In this document: positions 26,869 to 35,531 of the stretch, in pieces
How the letters are laid out: each line of letters begins with the position of its first letter
Numbering within the stretch: the first letter of the stretch is position 1
Assembly (NCBI GenBank): GCA_021155195.1
Contig: JAJNPV010000021.1
Span: 372,001 to 436,000, forward strand
Length of the DNA stretch: 64,000 nucleotides
Direction of reading: 5' to 3'
Source: Ohtaekwangia sp.
Lineage (GTDB): Bacteria; Bacteroidota; Bacteroidia; Cytophagales; Cyclobacteriaceae
Notes under the pieces: generated by a model
What the model was told of the DNA's origin: nothing
Databases searched by the model: none
Seen by the model: the letters and a program-made list of their open reading frames with translations, nothing else
Made by a program: the position numbers and the translations under genes

Positions 26869-28065
26869 CTAGTTTCTTAACCACTCCTGTGGATCAAGGG
26901 CATCAAAATTTTTGCGAATCTGAAACCGAAGCTCCGAAATACCCTCACTATTAGAAAGTACATTACCTATTCCCTGATTGGTAGTTACACGTTGGCCTTG
27001 CTTAACTGCAATTTCTTTCAGGCCAGTATATACTGTAAAGAAATCTCCATGTTTGATTATAACGGTATTGCCAATGCCTGGGGTAAAAGCTACTCGGCTA
27101 ACCTCTCCATTAAAAATTGAATGTACTTCCTCGCCTTGCTTGGTTTGAATATTTACACCATCGTTCTGGATAACGATGCCCTTTAACACCGGGTGGTTTT
27201 GCCTTCCAAACTTTTGCGAAACAAAACCGGATACGGGCCATGGAAATTTATTTTTATTATCCGCAAAGGATGCTGACAAGGCTACACTCGCTTCACGCGT
27301 ACTCGTTTTATTCGCTCGCGCTTCGCGTTCAGCGCGCTCTAATTCTTCTTTAATAATTTTGGCAATCAGGTTATCCAGCTCAGCCACAGCTTTGCGCGTA
27401 GTTTCAATATCCTTTCGGAGTTGTTTTTCCTGTTTCTCCAACGAACGCACAATAGTGCGCTGCTTTACTTTTAAAGTAGTGAGTTTATTGTTTTCCTTAA
27501 TCTCATCATTCAATAAATTGTTCTTTTCACCTCGCTTCACTTCGGTTACGCGCACTTGTTCTTTTAGGATCTCCTGCACTTTAGCAATGGCCTCGGCCTG
27601 ATCCTGACGGGCCTGACCATATTGCTCCATGTATTTAAGCCGCATCATTAATTGATCAAACGACTGAGCTGAGAAAAGAAAAGTTAGCTTATCCACTTTG
27701 CCACTCGCCTTTTGCGCGGCCAGCAACATGGCCGAATACTCTTCTTTCAATTTTTTTACATCGCGCTCAAGCGCATCAATAAGCTGGTTGTTTTCACTAA
27801 TATCATAATCCAACAAAGAGATTTCACTTTTGATCGATTTCATAAGAGACTCTTGCTGAAGAATGCGCTGGTTAATGGCCACCAACTCGCCCATGGAGTT
27901 TTCCTTCTTTGCTCCGGTTTCGGCAAGAATTTTTTCAGTCTCCTTTATCTTCTCAAGATTTTGTTGCTTCTCCTTTTGTAATTGAGTTTTGCTTTTCTGC
28001 GGGTAGGCAAGAAATGAGATTAGAAAAAAGAAGGAGAAGAATAAATATGATTTACCTGCGGTCAT
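26869..28065 (-). CDS. EnvC-like murein hydrolase activator (degenerate M23 domain)
   Basis: The 398-residue protein has a signal peptide (YLFFSFFFLISFLAYPQ), a long coiled coil (about 25-250, rich in Lys/Glu/Gln heptads) and a C-terminal LytM/M23 fold (about 275-398). The M23 zinc ligands look missing: the place of the first His/Asp pair reads IVIQNDGVNI, and the HxH motif is replaced by HGDFFTVYTGL. The same pattern occurs in EnvC, which activates amidases rather than cutting murein itself. It therefore probably regulates an N-acetylmuramoyl-L-alanine amidase in daughter-cell separation. Its start overlaps the end of the DUF4292 gene by 14 bp. Confidence 0.88.
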   Translation of the reverse strand: MTAGKSYLFFSFFFLISFLAYPQKSKTQLQKEKQQNLEKIKETEKILAETGAKKENSMGELVAINQRILQQESLMKSIKSEISLLDYDISENNQLIDALERDVKKLKEEYSAMLLAAQKASGKVDKLTFLFSAQSFDQLMMRLKYMEQYGQARQDQAEAIAKVQEILKEQVRVTEVKRGEKNNLLNDEIKENNKLTTLKVKQRTIVRSLEKQEKQLRKDIETTRKAVAELDNLIAKIIKEELERAEREARANKTSTREASVALSASFADNKNKFPWPVSGFVSQKFGRQNHPVLKGIVIQNDGVNIQTKQGEEVHSIFNGEVSRVAFTPGIGNTVIIKHGDFFTVYTGLKEIAVKQGQRVTTNQGIGNVLSNSEGISELRFQIRKNFDALDPQEWLRN

Positions 28066-28828
28066 ATCGCTTCGGAATATTGAAAGGGAATTTCAATTCC
28101 TTATCACCTACTTCAACTTTATTATACTCAAAAGTAATGGTGTTACTAATAATGCCCGCAGTTGTTTTATAGAAAACACTTACTATTCCGTTATACGGAA
28201 AATTTTTATCGCCAAGCGGCTGAAAGTTTGAGTAATCCAATTTTAATGTATTGCTGGTATTTGCCTCCACCAACTCTACATGTTCTATTTTTTTAAGCAC
28301 CGGGTTAATCAGGTTTTTAATGGTAATTGATCCTTCCGATTGAACAAGTTTCTCAAACTCACCCTCAAGTGCTATCTGATCGCTAAGTTGTTTAGCTCGT
28401 ATTGGATTACCTAACATGGCCGCTTCCAATACCGAGTAATCAATTTTGAAATTAAATCTTCTGGAAAGTTCCACATAATCAAAAACGAAGTATTCCTTAT
28501 CCACCGTGCTTACAATAGTAATAGAATCTTTATTGATTAATGCTTTTCCTCCCTGCACCCCAATTACCGAGAAGTTCATCCAGATTACACTATCCTTACG
28601 GATGCGAATAGTTGCTTTTACATCGCGCTCTTTTTTTTCATCTCTAAATACCATCCGTGCCTTTCCATGAAGATACCCGAAATCAATTTCCTCAATATTC
28701 AATGAGGTGGGGGCATTAGGCAACACCGGAACAACTTTACGTGCACAGGATTGAACTAATAATAAGCCTGCAAGAATCAGAAGATGGAAGGCTACTTTCT
28801 GAACAGAGTACTTTCGAAATAGAATCAC
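28052..28828 (-). CDS. DUF4292 family lipoprotein
   Basis: With a GTG start at 28828 the protein is 258 residues. It has a textbook lipoprotein signal peptide (basic n-region with RKYSVQK, hydrophobic core HLLILAGLLL and lipobox VQSC). Upstream in-frame ATGs at 28882 and 28891 would put about 20 extra polar residues before it and overlap the TPR gene, so GTG is preferred. The body has the DUF4292 pattern (GKARMVFRDEKKERDVKATIRIRKDSVIWMN, GKALINKDSITIV), a beta-rich fold reminiscent of lipoprotein-sorting LolA-like proteins. It precedes the EnvC-like gene. Function is unknown; an envelope role is likely from context. Confidence 0.85.
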   Translation of the reverse strand: MILFRKYSVQKVAFHLLILAGLLLVQSCARKVVPVLPNAPTSLNIEEIDFGYLHGKARMVFRDEKKERDVKATIRIRKDSVIWMNFSVIGVQGGKALINKDSITIVSTVDKEYFVFDYVELSRRFNFKIDYSVLEAAMLGNPIRAKQLSDQIALEGEFEKLVQSEGSITIKNLINPVLKKIEHVELVEANTSNTLKLDYSNFQPLGDKNFPYNGIVSVFYKTTAGIISNTITFEYNKVEVGDKELKFPFNIPKRYDRR

Positions 28829-28838
28829 AGGCTTAATT

Positions 28839-30602
28839 TTAGTTAAGTTTTCGACTATTAATTTTTTTATCCAAGCTAGCATTGCCTCCATCGCGTTGCT
28901 TTGCCTTTTGCCATTGCTTTACTGCATTATCAATATCACCTAACTGAAAAAGAATATCACCATAGTGTTCAAAATGAGTGGCGGTTGCCTGGCCATTTAG
29001 TATTGCTTTTTCAATTACTTTTTTTGCCTCTTTGTATTTTTCGCGCGCATATAAAACCCAGGCATGGGTGTCTAAATAACTGGCATTGTCTGGAAAGTTT
29101 TTCACCAGCAGAGCTGACATCTTCTCGGCCTTTTCAAGATTTTCTTTTCGAAGTGAGAGGTAGTAACTATAGTTATTCAGAACTAAATCATTGTTGGGAT
29201 TAAACTTCAGGGCCTCTTCATAAGCCTGATCTGATTTTGCATATTCCTTTGAACCATTGTAACAATCGCCCAACATCCCGTTTAATTCACTTATAAAAGT
29301 TGGATTGGTTGCTGAAAGTCTTTTCGATTGTTCTAATGAATAGGCAGCTTCTTTGTAATGACGTTTGCGCAAATGACCAAACCCATTGAAGTAATAGATC
29401 ATAGCTTGATTGGGAAACATTTCAAGCGCTTCTTCTGAGTGAGCTATTAAGCTATCAATTTGATCGGATTGTGTTTCTAAATACAAAAGGTTTTGCCATG
29501 CTTCGAAACTTGCCGTACCACTTCTGACTGTTTTAAGATACTCACGTTTAGCCTCTTCATCCTTTTCCAAAGTCATGTACAAATCTCCGCCAACCAAGTG
29601 TACATTTGACTCGTTCGGATAATTTGATTCTAATTTTTCAAAGAGACCTAAAACAAATTTTTCCAACCCAGGATCACTTATTTTCCTGGTTCTGTTTTGT
29701 GAAAGCGTAGTGTTGTACGTGCTCATCATTAATACTTTGCTGCTGATATCAACCTGAGGGTCGTCAAAAACCTGAAGCACATAATTTCGCGATTTCTCCT
29801 CCTGACCTTCGTCTTTATAAAGGCCAGCCAAAATCATTTTTGAATTTCCCGCCTCAGGATGATCACCAATAAAATTTTCAACTAACTGAATAGCCTTACT
29901 GCGCTGGCCGTTGCCAGCAAGTGTTTCGGCAAAGCCAAGGGCATATTTCTCCTCATCAGGAAATGCCTGAAGTAATTTTTCACCCTCAGCAATGGCTTCG
30001 GCAACTTTCCCGCGGTCCAAATAAATGCGTTGCTTTTGTAATGATGAAACTTCGTTTACGCCCATGATGTCTTCTGCACGATTATAAATTTTCAAAGCAG
30101 CATCTTCTTTTTTGTCATAGAGATATAGAGCCGCTAGTTCGAACAAGTATTCGTCTGTTCCCTTCACTTCCTTCATCATGGTTTCTAATGCATCTGTCGC
30201 TTTCTCAAAATCGCCCAGGCTTGCATAAATATTTGATGCCAACAAATAGAAATACTTATTCTTCTTTTCATACTTCAATGCTACTTCTATACTTTGACTT
30301 GCCTTTTGCATATCCTCGTCCTTAGTTCCTTTGGCAAGAATTTCAGCAATCTTATAATGAACGGTTGCATTGGTTGGATTTAATTCGGCAACACGTTGGA
30401 AGTAGACTAAGGCTTTTGCATAATCTTCCAGGATAAAATATTTCTCAGCTTCTGTAAAAAAGAATTCTGCTTCGCGCAAACGGCCATCACTACTTTTTGC
30501 ATCCGGTGCAGCTTTGCGCTTTTGCGAAAACGCAGGAGTAGCCGCCATCAGCACAGGAATGAAGGCAATAAAGATGTATGAATGGAATTTTCTATTTGTC
30601 AA
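28839..30602 (-). CDS. Exported tetratricopeptide repeat protein
   Basis: Taken from a TTG at 30602, the protein is 587 residues and begins with a signal peptide (basic TNRKFHS, hydrophobic IFIAFIPVLMAAT, cleavage near PAFSQ). An ATG at 30662 would overlap the upstream gene by 50 bp and place 20 polar residues before it. The rest is a run of about 12-14 TPR-like helical pairs, with recognisable units at about 45-80, 80-115, 430-465 and 470-535 (YAKSDQAYEEALKFNPNN). It is probably a periplasmic scaffold. The sugar nucleotidyltransferase gene upstream and the DUF4292/EnvC genes downstream suggest a conserved envelope-assembly operon. No enzyme motif is present. Confidence 0.82.
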   Translation of the reverse strand: MTNRKFHSYIFIAFIPVLMAATPAFSQKRKAAPDAKSSDGRLREAEFFFTEAEKYFILEDYAKALVYFQRVAELNPTNATVHYKIAEILAKGTKDEDMQKASQSIEVALKYEKKNKYFYLLASNIYASLGDFEKATDALETMMKEVKGTDEYLFELAALYLYDKKEDAALKIYNRAEDIMGVNEVSSLQKQRIYLDRGKVAEAIAEGEKLLQAFPDEEKYALGFAETLAGNGQRSKAIQLVENFIGDHPEAGNSKMILAGLYKDEGQEEKSRNYVLQVFDDPQVDISSKVLMMSTYNTTLSQNRTRKISDPGLEKFVLGLFEKLESNYPNESNVHLVGGDLYMTLEKDEEAKREYLKTVRSGTASFEAWQNLLYLETQSDQIDSLIAHSEEALEMFPNQAMIYYFNGFGHLRKRHYKEAAYSLEQSKRLSATNPTFISELNGMLGDCYNGSKEYAKSDQAYEEALKFNPNNDLVLNNYSYYLSLRKENLEKAEKMSALLVKNFPDNASYLDTHAWVLYAREKYKEAKKVIEKAILNGQATATHFEHYGDILFQLGDIDNAVKQWQKAKQRDGGNASLDKKINSRKLN

Positions 30603-30612
30603 CGGCCGGGGT

Positions 30613-31614
30613 TCAAATCGTACTGAAATCTCCCAAATCAATATCGGCAGATTTTCCTTCAAAATTAACGAAATTTCCTAAAAGACTGTTTTTTAAGGTT
30701 GCTTCGCGGAGGGTGCTGTTCTTTTGAATAATTGAATTTGAGATTCGGCAATCATGGACTTTTGTGCCTGCTCCAATCGAAACATGAGGACCAATAACCG
30801 AGTTCTCTATAATTACATCATCATCCAAAAAAACAGGTGGCAGAATAACACTATTGATAATTTTCGCTTTCGTGGAGATCAATTTTTGGTCTTTTATGAA
30901 TTCAAGGTAACGTTGATTGGTTTGAATCATGTTGTCTTTGTTTCCACAGTCCAGCCATTCCTGCACTTCGCCAGGCACAAACATAGCGCCCTTCTTTTTC
31001 ATGTTCTCGAGCGCGGTAGTTAACTGATACTCGCCTTTTTCTTTTATGTCATTATCGATAAGGTACTGCATTTCTTCACGCAACTTTTCGCCATGTTTAA
31101 AAAAGTAGATGCCTATAATGGCAAGATCAGAAACAAATGTTGCTGGCTTTTCAACTAGCTCACTTATCTCACCTTTAGCGTTTAGCTTCACCACACCAAA
31201 TTGAGAAGGATTCTCAACCTTTTGCACCCAAATGGTACCATCGCGTTTTGTGTCCATCGTAAAGTTGGCCCGAAACAACGTATCCGCAAAAGCAACAATC
31301 ACATTCCCCTGAAATAATTCTTTGGCAAACAACAACGCGTGAGAAATTCCTTTGGCTTCTTCCTGATAATAAATTTTTCCCTCGGCACCCACGGCTTTTG
31401 CTACAGCTTTCAAATCTTCTTCCACCGACTTTCCAAACTTGGGGTTAACAATAAAACCAATGTTTTCTATCTTTTCGGGACACACGCGAGCAATATCTTC
31501 TACCAACCGATGAACAATCGGTTTGCCAGCAATAGGAAGTAATGGTTTGGCAGTTGTTAATGTATGCGGACGGAGGCGTTTGCCAATGCCGGCCATTGGA
31601 ATAATAATATTCAT
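30613..31614 (-). CDS. Sugar-phosphate nucleotidyltransferase with left-handed helix tail
   Basis: The 333-residue protein has the signature PMAGIGKRLRPHTLTTAKPLLPIAGKP at the N-terminus (glycine-rich loop and Lys of the active site), FADTLF near 107-112 for metal binding and a typical DCGN motif for the sugar. The C-terminal part (about 245-330) contains hexapeptide-like repeats (IINSVILPPVFLDDDVIIENSVIGPHVSIGAG), forming a left-handed beta helix. It resembles glucose-1-phosphate thymidylyl- or uridylyltransferases and would make an NDP-sugar for envelope glycans; the nucleotide and sugar are not determined. It lies between a flippase gene (36 bp away) and a TPR gene. Confidence 0.88.
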   Translation of the reverse strand: MNIIIPMAGIGKRLRPHTLTTAKPLLPIAGKPIVHRLVEDIARVCPEKIENIGFIVNPKFGKSVEEDLKAVAKAVGAEGKIYYQEEAKGISHALLFAKELFQGNVIVAFADTLFRANFTMDTKRDGTIWVQKVENPSQFGVVKLNAKGEISELVEKPATFVSDLAIIGIYFFKHGEKLREEMQYLIDNDIKEKGEYQLTTALENMKKKGAMFVPGEVQEWLDCGNKDNMIQTNQRYLEFIKDQKLISTKAKIINSVILPPVFLDDDVIIENSVIGPHVSIGAGTKVHDCRISNSIIQKNSTLREATLKNSLLGNFVNFEGKSADIDLGDFSTI

Positions 31615-31650
31615 CAGGTCAAGAATTTGTGTGAAGTAAAACTACAAATT

Positions 31651-33090
31651 CTAACGGATAGACTCGGTAAAGTTTTTCCGTTCAACCAGATAAACAAACC
31701 CTAAGAAAAGAAGGATAACTCCTGCATGAAAACCTGATGCAAGCCATTGACTGTTGATTTGCACACGATTGACAAGAAGCAAAATTGAATACGTGAATAC
31801 AACATACCCCATATCGCGGGTAACGGTATAAGGAATCGGATAATTTCGCTGACCTAACCAATAACAAACGCCAGCCATTGTTGCATAACAAAGTAAAGCT
31901 GCCAAGGCGCTGCCCATAAATCCATAGATAGGAATTAGTAAAAAATTACCACCTATCGTTATTGCCGCCCCTAATACTGTAATAACCGTTCCATAATGCG
32001 TTTTATCGGTGAGTTTAAACCAAATGCTTAGGTTATAATAGATGCCCAAAAATAAATAAGCGAGTAGCAGAACAGGCACAATGGAAAGGCCGCCCCAAAA
32101 CTCTTCACCTATAAGATGTTTAAGAAGATCAATGTTTATACTAACACCCAACAGCACAAGGCAGCAGGTGATTATAAAGTAGTGATTAATCTTTGCGAAA
32201 AGTTCTGGTGATTTTTTATCATTTGCGTTGGAGAAAAAGAAAGGCTCGGCTGCGTAGCGAAAGGCCTGAATCCCTAGATTCATGAATACCGCAAACTTAT
32301 AACACGCTCCAAAAACTCCTCCGGCCTCTTTGCTCGTCAGCTCCTTGTAGTAATTTTCAGGAAGCCACCAATCGAGCATGGTGCGCGAAAACATTTCGTT
32401 AATCATACCAGCCACTCCCGTAATCATTACCGGATAAGCATACCGAAGCATTTCTGGCGAAATTGATTTGTCCCAAGCCGGGCGCCATGAAAGGAGTGTT
32501 TTAAGGAAGAACAAAATAAAAATAGAATTAGCCATCAGGTTTGCCATAAACACATAGCCAATACCAACTTCCGGATTATAATTAAGTTTTAAGAAATAGT
32601 AATTAAGACCAATCAAGATCAATACATTAATCACTTTTGCAGAGGCAAACACCAATGCCTTTTTCTCTAATCGCAGACGCGCAAACGGAATAGCAACTGC
32701 AGCATCGATCAACATAGTAAGCGCAAGCCAGGTTATAAATTTTGGATTTGAGATTTGAAGGGAAGAACCAATAGGATTGGCGAAAGCAATAAAAATAAGG
32801 GTGAGGGTAATACTTGTTAACAGCACGCTGGTTTGTGCGAGATTGAAGATTCGCTTTGCATCAGCATTTGGTTTGGTGGCAAAACGGAAGAAAGCCGTTT
32901 CCATACCAAACATGTAAATGATATTAATTACGCCCACCCACGCATAGAGTTTGGTGATGTCACCATACTCTGCCTGGCTAAACATGCTTTTTGTGTGAAG
33001 GATGACCAGAAAAAAATTGAGCACGCGGGGAAGCATGCTTCCCATTCCATACAATACTGTTTCGCCAGCGAGTTGTTTGAGTTTACTCAC
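31651..33090 (-). CDS. Polysaccharide/lipid-linked oligosaccharide flippase (Wzx-like)
   Basis: The 479-residue membrane protein has about 12-14 hydrophobic helices and the MOP-superfamily N-terminus (KQLAGETVLYGMGSMLPRVLNFFLVILHTKSM). It resembles polysaccharide biosynthesis proteins that flip undecaprenyl-linked glycans across the inner membrane. No glycosyltransferases or polymerase are adjacent, so its glycan is unknown; an essential envelope role rather than capsule is suggested by the conserved operon. The start overlaps the end of the enoyl-CoA hydratase gene by 4 bp (ATGA at 33087-33090). Confidence 0.85.
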   Translation of the reverse strand: MSKLKQLAGETVLYGMGSMLPRVLNFFLVILHTKSMFSQAEYGDITKLYAWVGVINIIYMFGMETAFFRFATKPNADAKRIFNLAQTSVLLTSITLTLIFIAFANPIGSSLQISNPKFITWLALTMLIDAAVAIPFARLRLEKKALVFASAKVINVLILIGLNYYFLKLNYNPEVGIGYVFMANLMANSIFILFFLKTLLSWRPAWDKSISPEMLRYAYPVMITGVAGMINEMFSRTMLDWWLPENYYKELTSKEAGGVFGACYKFAVFMNLGIQAFRYAAEPFFFSNANDKKSPELFAKINHYFIITCCLVLLGVSINIDLLKHLIGEEFWGGLSIVPVLLLAYLFLGIYYNLSIWFKLTDKTHYGTVITVLGAAITIGGNFLLIPIYGFMGSALAALLCYATMAGVCYWLGQRNYPIPYTVTRDMGYVVFTYSILLLVNRVQINSQWLASGFHAGVILLFLGFVYLVERKNFTESIR

Positions 33091-33860
33091 TCGCCTTTAA
33101 AGTTTGGATTTCTTTTCTCTATAAATGCCGAGGTGCCTTCCGTAAAATCCTTCGTAGTAGTGAGAGCTGCAAAATTTTCAGATTCGGTGCGATATCCTTC
33201 GTTCGCAAACTGATAACCTGTATTAACACTTTTAATGACAGCAGCAATCGCTAATGGCCCTTTCTTTAAAATCTTAGTGATGATTTTATCCGCCAACTCC
33301 AGTAACTCTGCTTGAGTTGATGTTACATGATTTACCAATCCCATTTCTTTTGCTTCTTGTGCACTGATCATATCGCCCGTCATGGCAAGTTCCAATGCTT
33401 TGCCCCTTCCTACCAGTTGTGCTAATCGCTGTGTACCTCCGTAGCCGGGAAGAATTCCCAGATTAACTTCCGGCAATCCAAACTTTGCATTTTCAGAGGC
33501 AAGCCTGATGTGGCAAGCCATCGCAAACTCACATCCGCCCCCGAGCGCAAACCCATTGACAGCAGCTATCACGGGCTTAGGGCAATCTTCAATCATCTTA
33601 AAAATTTGTTGCCCACTTTGGGCAAGTGCAAATGCTGCATCCTTGGAAAGTTGTGTAAGCTCTTTGATGTCCGCACCCGCTACAAATGCCTTCTCTCCTG
33701 ATCCCGTAATAATAATTCCTTTGATGTCAGAGCGATTTATACACTCGCTAATAACCGTCTTTAGTTCAGCAAGCGTTTCCTGATTAAGCGCATTTAAAGC
33801 TTGAGGACGACTGATAGTTATGGTGCAAATGGGCTTGAATACTACAGTTAAGTTTTTCAT
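33087..33860 (-). CDS. Enoyl-CoA hydratase/isomerase family protein
   Basis: The 257-residue protein has the crotonase fold with oxyanion-hole segments AFVAGADIKEL (about 60-70) and NGFALGGGCEFAMAC (about 103-117). Both catalytic glutamates of enoyl-CoA hydratases are present: the Glu in GGGCE and the Glu in FGLPEVNLGILPG. The trimerisation C-terminus is normal in length. It should hydrate 2-enoyl-CoA to 3-hydroxyacyl-CoA in the cytoplasm. It is the first gene of the minus-strand run down to maeB and is coupled to a flippase gene by a 4-bp overlap; functional linkage between the two is not obvious. Confidence 0.93.
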   Translation of the reverse strand: MKNLTVVFKPICTITISRPQALNALNQETLAELKTVISECINRSDIKGIIITGSGEKAFVAGADIKELTQLSKDAAFALAQSGQQIFKMIEDCPKPVIAAVNGFALGGGCEFAMACHIRLASENAKFGLPEVNLGILPGYGGTQRLAQLVGRGKALELAMTGDMISAQEAKEMGLVNHVTSTQAELLELADKIITKILKKGPLAIAAVIKSVNTGYQFANEGYRTESENFAALTTTKDFTEGTSAFIEKRNPNFKGE

Positions 33861-34019
33861 CTGGCATGTGAAATATGGAGCAAATTAGCCAATACCATGG
33901 GTTTTTCTAACAAATACAAGCAAGGGATCAAACTTGAAAGCTCACCTTATTAGCATTTCAGCGTATAAATTCTATATTTATAAACCCGTTCCTAAAAAAC
34001 GAGCTTAAAATCACTAATC

Positions 34020-35192
34020 ATGAAATCGTCTTTTTGCTGTTTTCTGATAGTATTTTGTGCAACCCAAGTGGTGGTTGGCCAAGCCGTATTTAACACCACC
34101 GGAAATTGGGAAACAGCCGGCAATTGGCTCGGCAGTAATATTGGGGATGACATAACAGAGGATATTACTTTTGCCAATAATAGAGCCGCTTTAATAAATA
34201 ATGGCTCAACCTACACCGTTGGCAACATAACTTTTGGAAATTCAGATGGGCTAACCATCAACTCAACTGGGATTTTGAATGTGGGGGCTTCCGGTATCCC
34301 CAAAAACTTTACGGGCGGGAATGGATCTTCCATTACAGTAACAGGAACCTTAATAATCTGGGGCGATTTAATTGTTGTCAATAATTTGTCATTAAACGTT
34401 TCCGGGACTTTAATTATAAAAGGCAATATTCAAATGGATAATGGTGCCTCCATTTCAGTAACGGGCTCGGTTCAGGTGGATGGAGATTTTATAGCCGGAA
34501 ATAACGCCAACGTTACGATATCGGGTGGTGGACATATTAATGTTGATGGAACCGTTACAGTTGGAATGAACGGTAATCTCACTGGCCCACCAGGAAGCTT
34601 TACAGCAGGTGGTTGTAGTGAGGGCGGAGGTAGTAATTTTTGTAGTGGTGGTGTATTGCCTGTTGAACTTTTGTTTTTCAAGGCAACAGCCACCGTCACT
34701 CAGATATACATCACGTGGGCAACTGCATCTGAACTTAATTCCGATTTCTTTATTGTCGAAAAATCAGATGATGGTCTCATTTTCAAAACACTTGCGAAAG
34801 TGGAGGCACAAGGAAACTCTACCGTTAAAATCAACTATGAAACCATTGATGAAAAACCCACCATTGGCAAGACATATTATCGATTGAAAGAAGTAGACCT
34901 TGATGGAAAGGAAACCGTGTTTCAAGTTAACCTTGTAGAGTTTACCGGTTTGCGTGCCACCTCTGTTTACCCTAGCCCAATTGCAACTGGACAAAACCTT
35001 ACGCTGGAGTTAAATTTTACGCCTCAATTTCCCCTCGAAGTTTCTTTGTATGATCTTTCTGGAAGAACCCTTGAACGGCTCATTACTAAAAGCAATTTAA
35101 CAGAACTCCCCGTTCAACTCAGCCAGGGAATGTATATAATTAGGGTTTCATCTCCGGATTATTCAAGCATGAACAAATTCATCGTTCAGTAG
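34020..35192 (+). CDS. Exported beta-repeat protein with type IX sorting tail (paralogue 1)
   Basis: The 390-residue protein starts with a signal peptide (SSFCCFLIVFCATQVVVGQ), then a repetitive beta region (about 25-200) built of short strands separated by Gly/Asn turns, such as GTLIIWGDLIVVNNLSLNVSG and GSVQVDGDFIAGNNANVTISG. The linker has a GCSEGGGSNFCSGG cluster and the phrase LPVELLFFKA that often precedes sorting tails. The C-terminal domain has the type IX type-A pattern (YPSPIATGQNL, then SLYDLSGRTLERL and QGMYIIRVSS). It should be secreted by the Sov/SprA machinery and attached to the cell surface. It is a tandem paralogue of the gene at 35532. Confidence 0.88.
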   Translation: MKSSFCCFLIVFCATQVVVGQAVFNTTGNWETAGNWLGSNIGDDITEDITFANNRAALINNGSTYTVGNITFGNSDGLTINSTGILNVGASGIPKNFTGGNGSSITVTGTLIIWGDLIVVNNLSLNVSGTLIIKGNIQMDNGASISVTGSVQVDGDFIAGNNANVTISGGGHINVDGTVTVGMNGNLTGPPGSFTAGGCSEGGGSNFCSGGVLPVELLFFKATATVTQIYITWATASELNSDFFIVEKSDDGLIFKTLAKVEAQGNSTVKINYETIDEKPTIGKTYYRLKEVDLDGKETVFQVNLVEFTGLRATSVYPSPIATGQNLTLELNFTPQFPLEVSLYDLSGRTLERLITKSNLTELPVQLSQGMYIIRVSSPDYSSMNKFIVQ

Positions 35193-35531
35193 CCAAGTTC
35201 ATTTTTTAGCTTCGATAATCTTAGTAATCAATGGATTAAATCTCAGCTAATCCCAAGATCGATTCAAATCATTCCCAAGCTACCTCAAGTCAAATCTCAT
35301 CAAAATGGTATCTGAATTTTTACCAAACTGAGAATATTCGTCTCAATTTAATTCCATATCTGGTAATTTATTACACTAATAAAAATGCGAATTAATATTT
35401 TTTTAGTACCAAATGTGGGCATTTTATCTATTTTGCACCTTTTTAGTTTACAAAATGCTATAAAAATTACATGTGTACTCGAATTAGATAGACTTATGCA
35501 ATGTCCCTTTCGAATCACTCAACATCATTTT
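35193..35531. promoter_or_regulatory. 339-bp AT-rich gap between the two type IX cargo genes
   Basis: No coding or RNA gene is visible here. The region is AT-rich with no strong terminator hairpin. Near its middle a TATTTTGCACC word (around 35428-35438) resembles a -7 element, about 100 bp before the ATG at 35532, preceded by a TTTTTAG stretch. The gap therefore probably holds the second gene's own promoter. An in-frame upward extension of the downstream gene through this gap is possible on paper but has no signal-peptide logic. Confidence 0.4.

Noticed and set aside
28829..28891. ATG starts at 28882 or 28891 for the DUF4292 gene
   Set aside because: They overlap the TPR gene by about 50 bp and place extra polar residues before the lipoprotein signal; the GTG at 28828 fits better, though not proven.
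35385..35531. 49-codon N-terminal extension of the second type IX cargo gene
   Set aside because: The extension has no signal-peptide logic, whereas ATG 35532 begins a textbook signal peptide.
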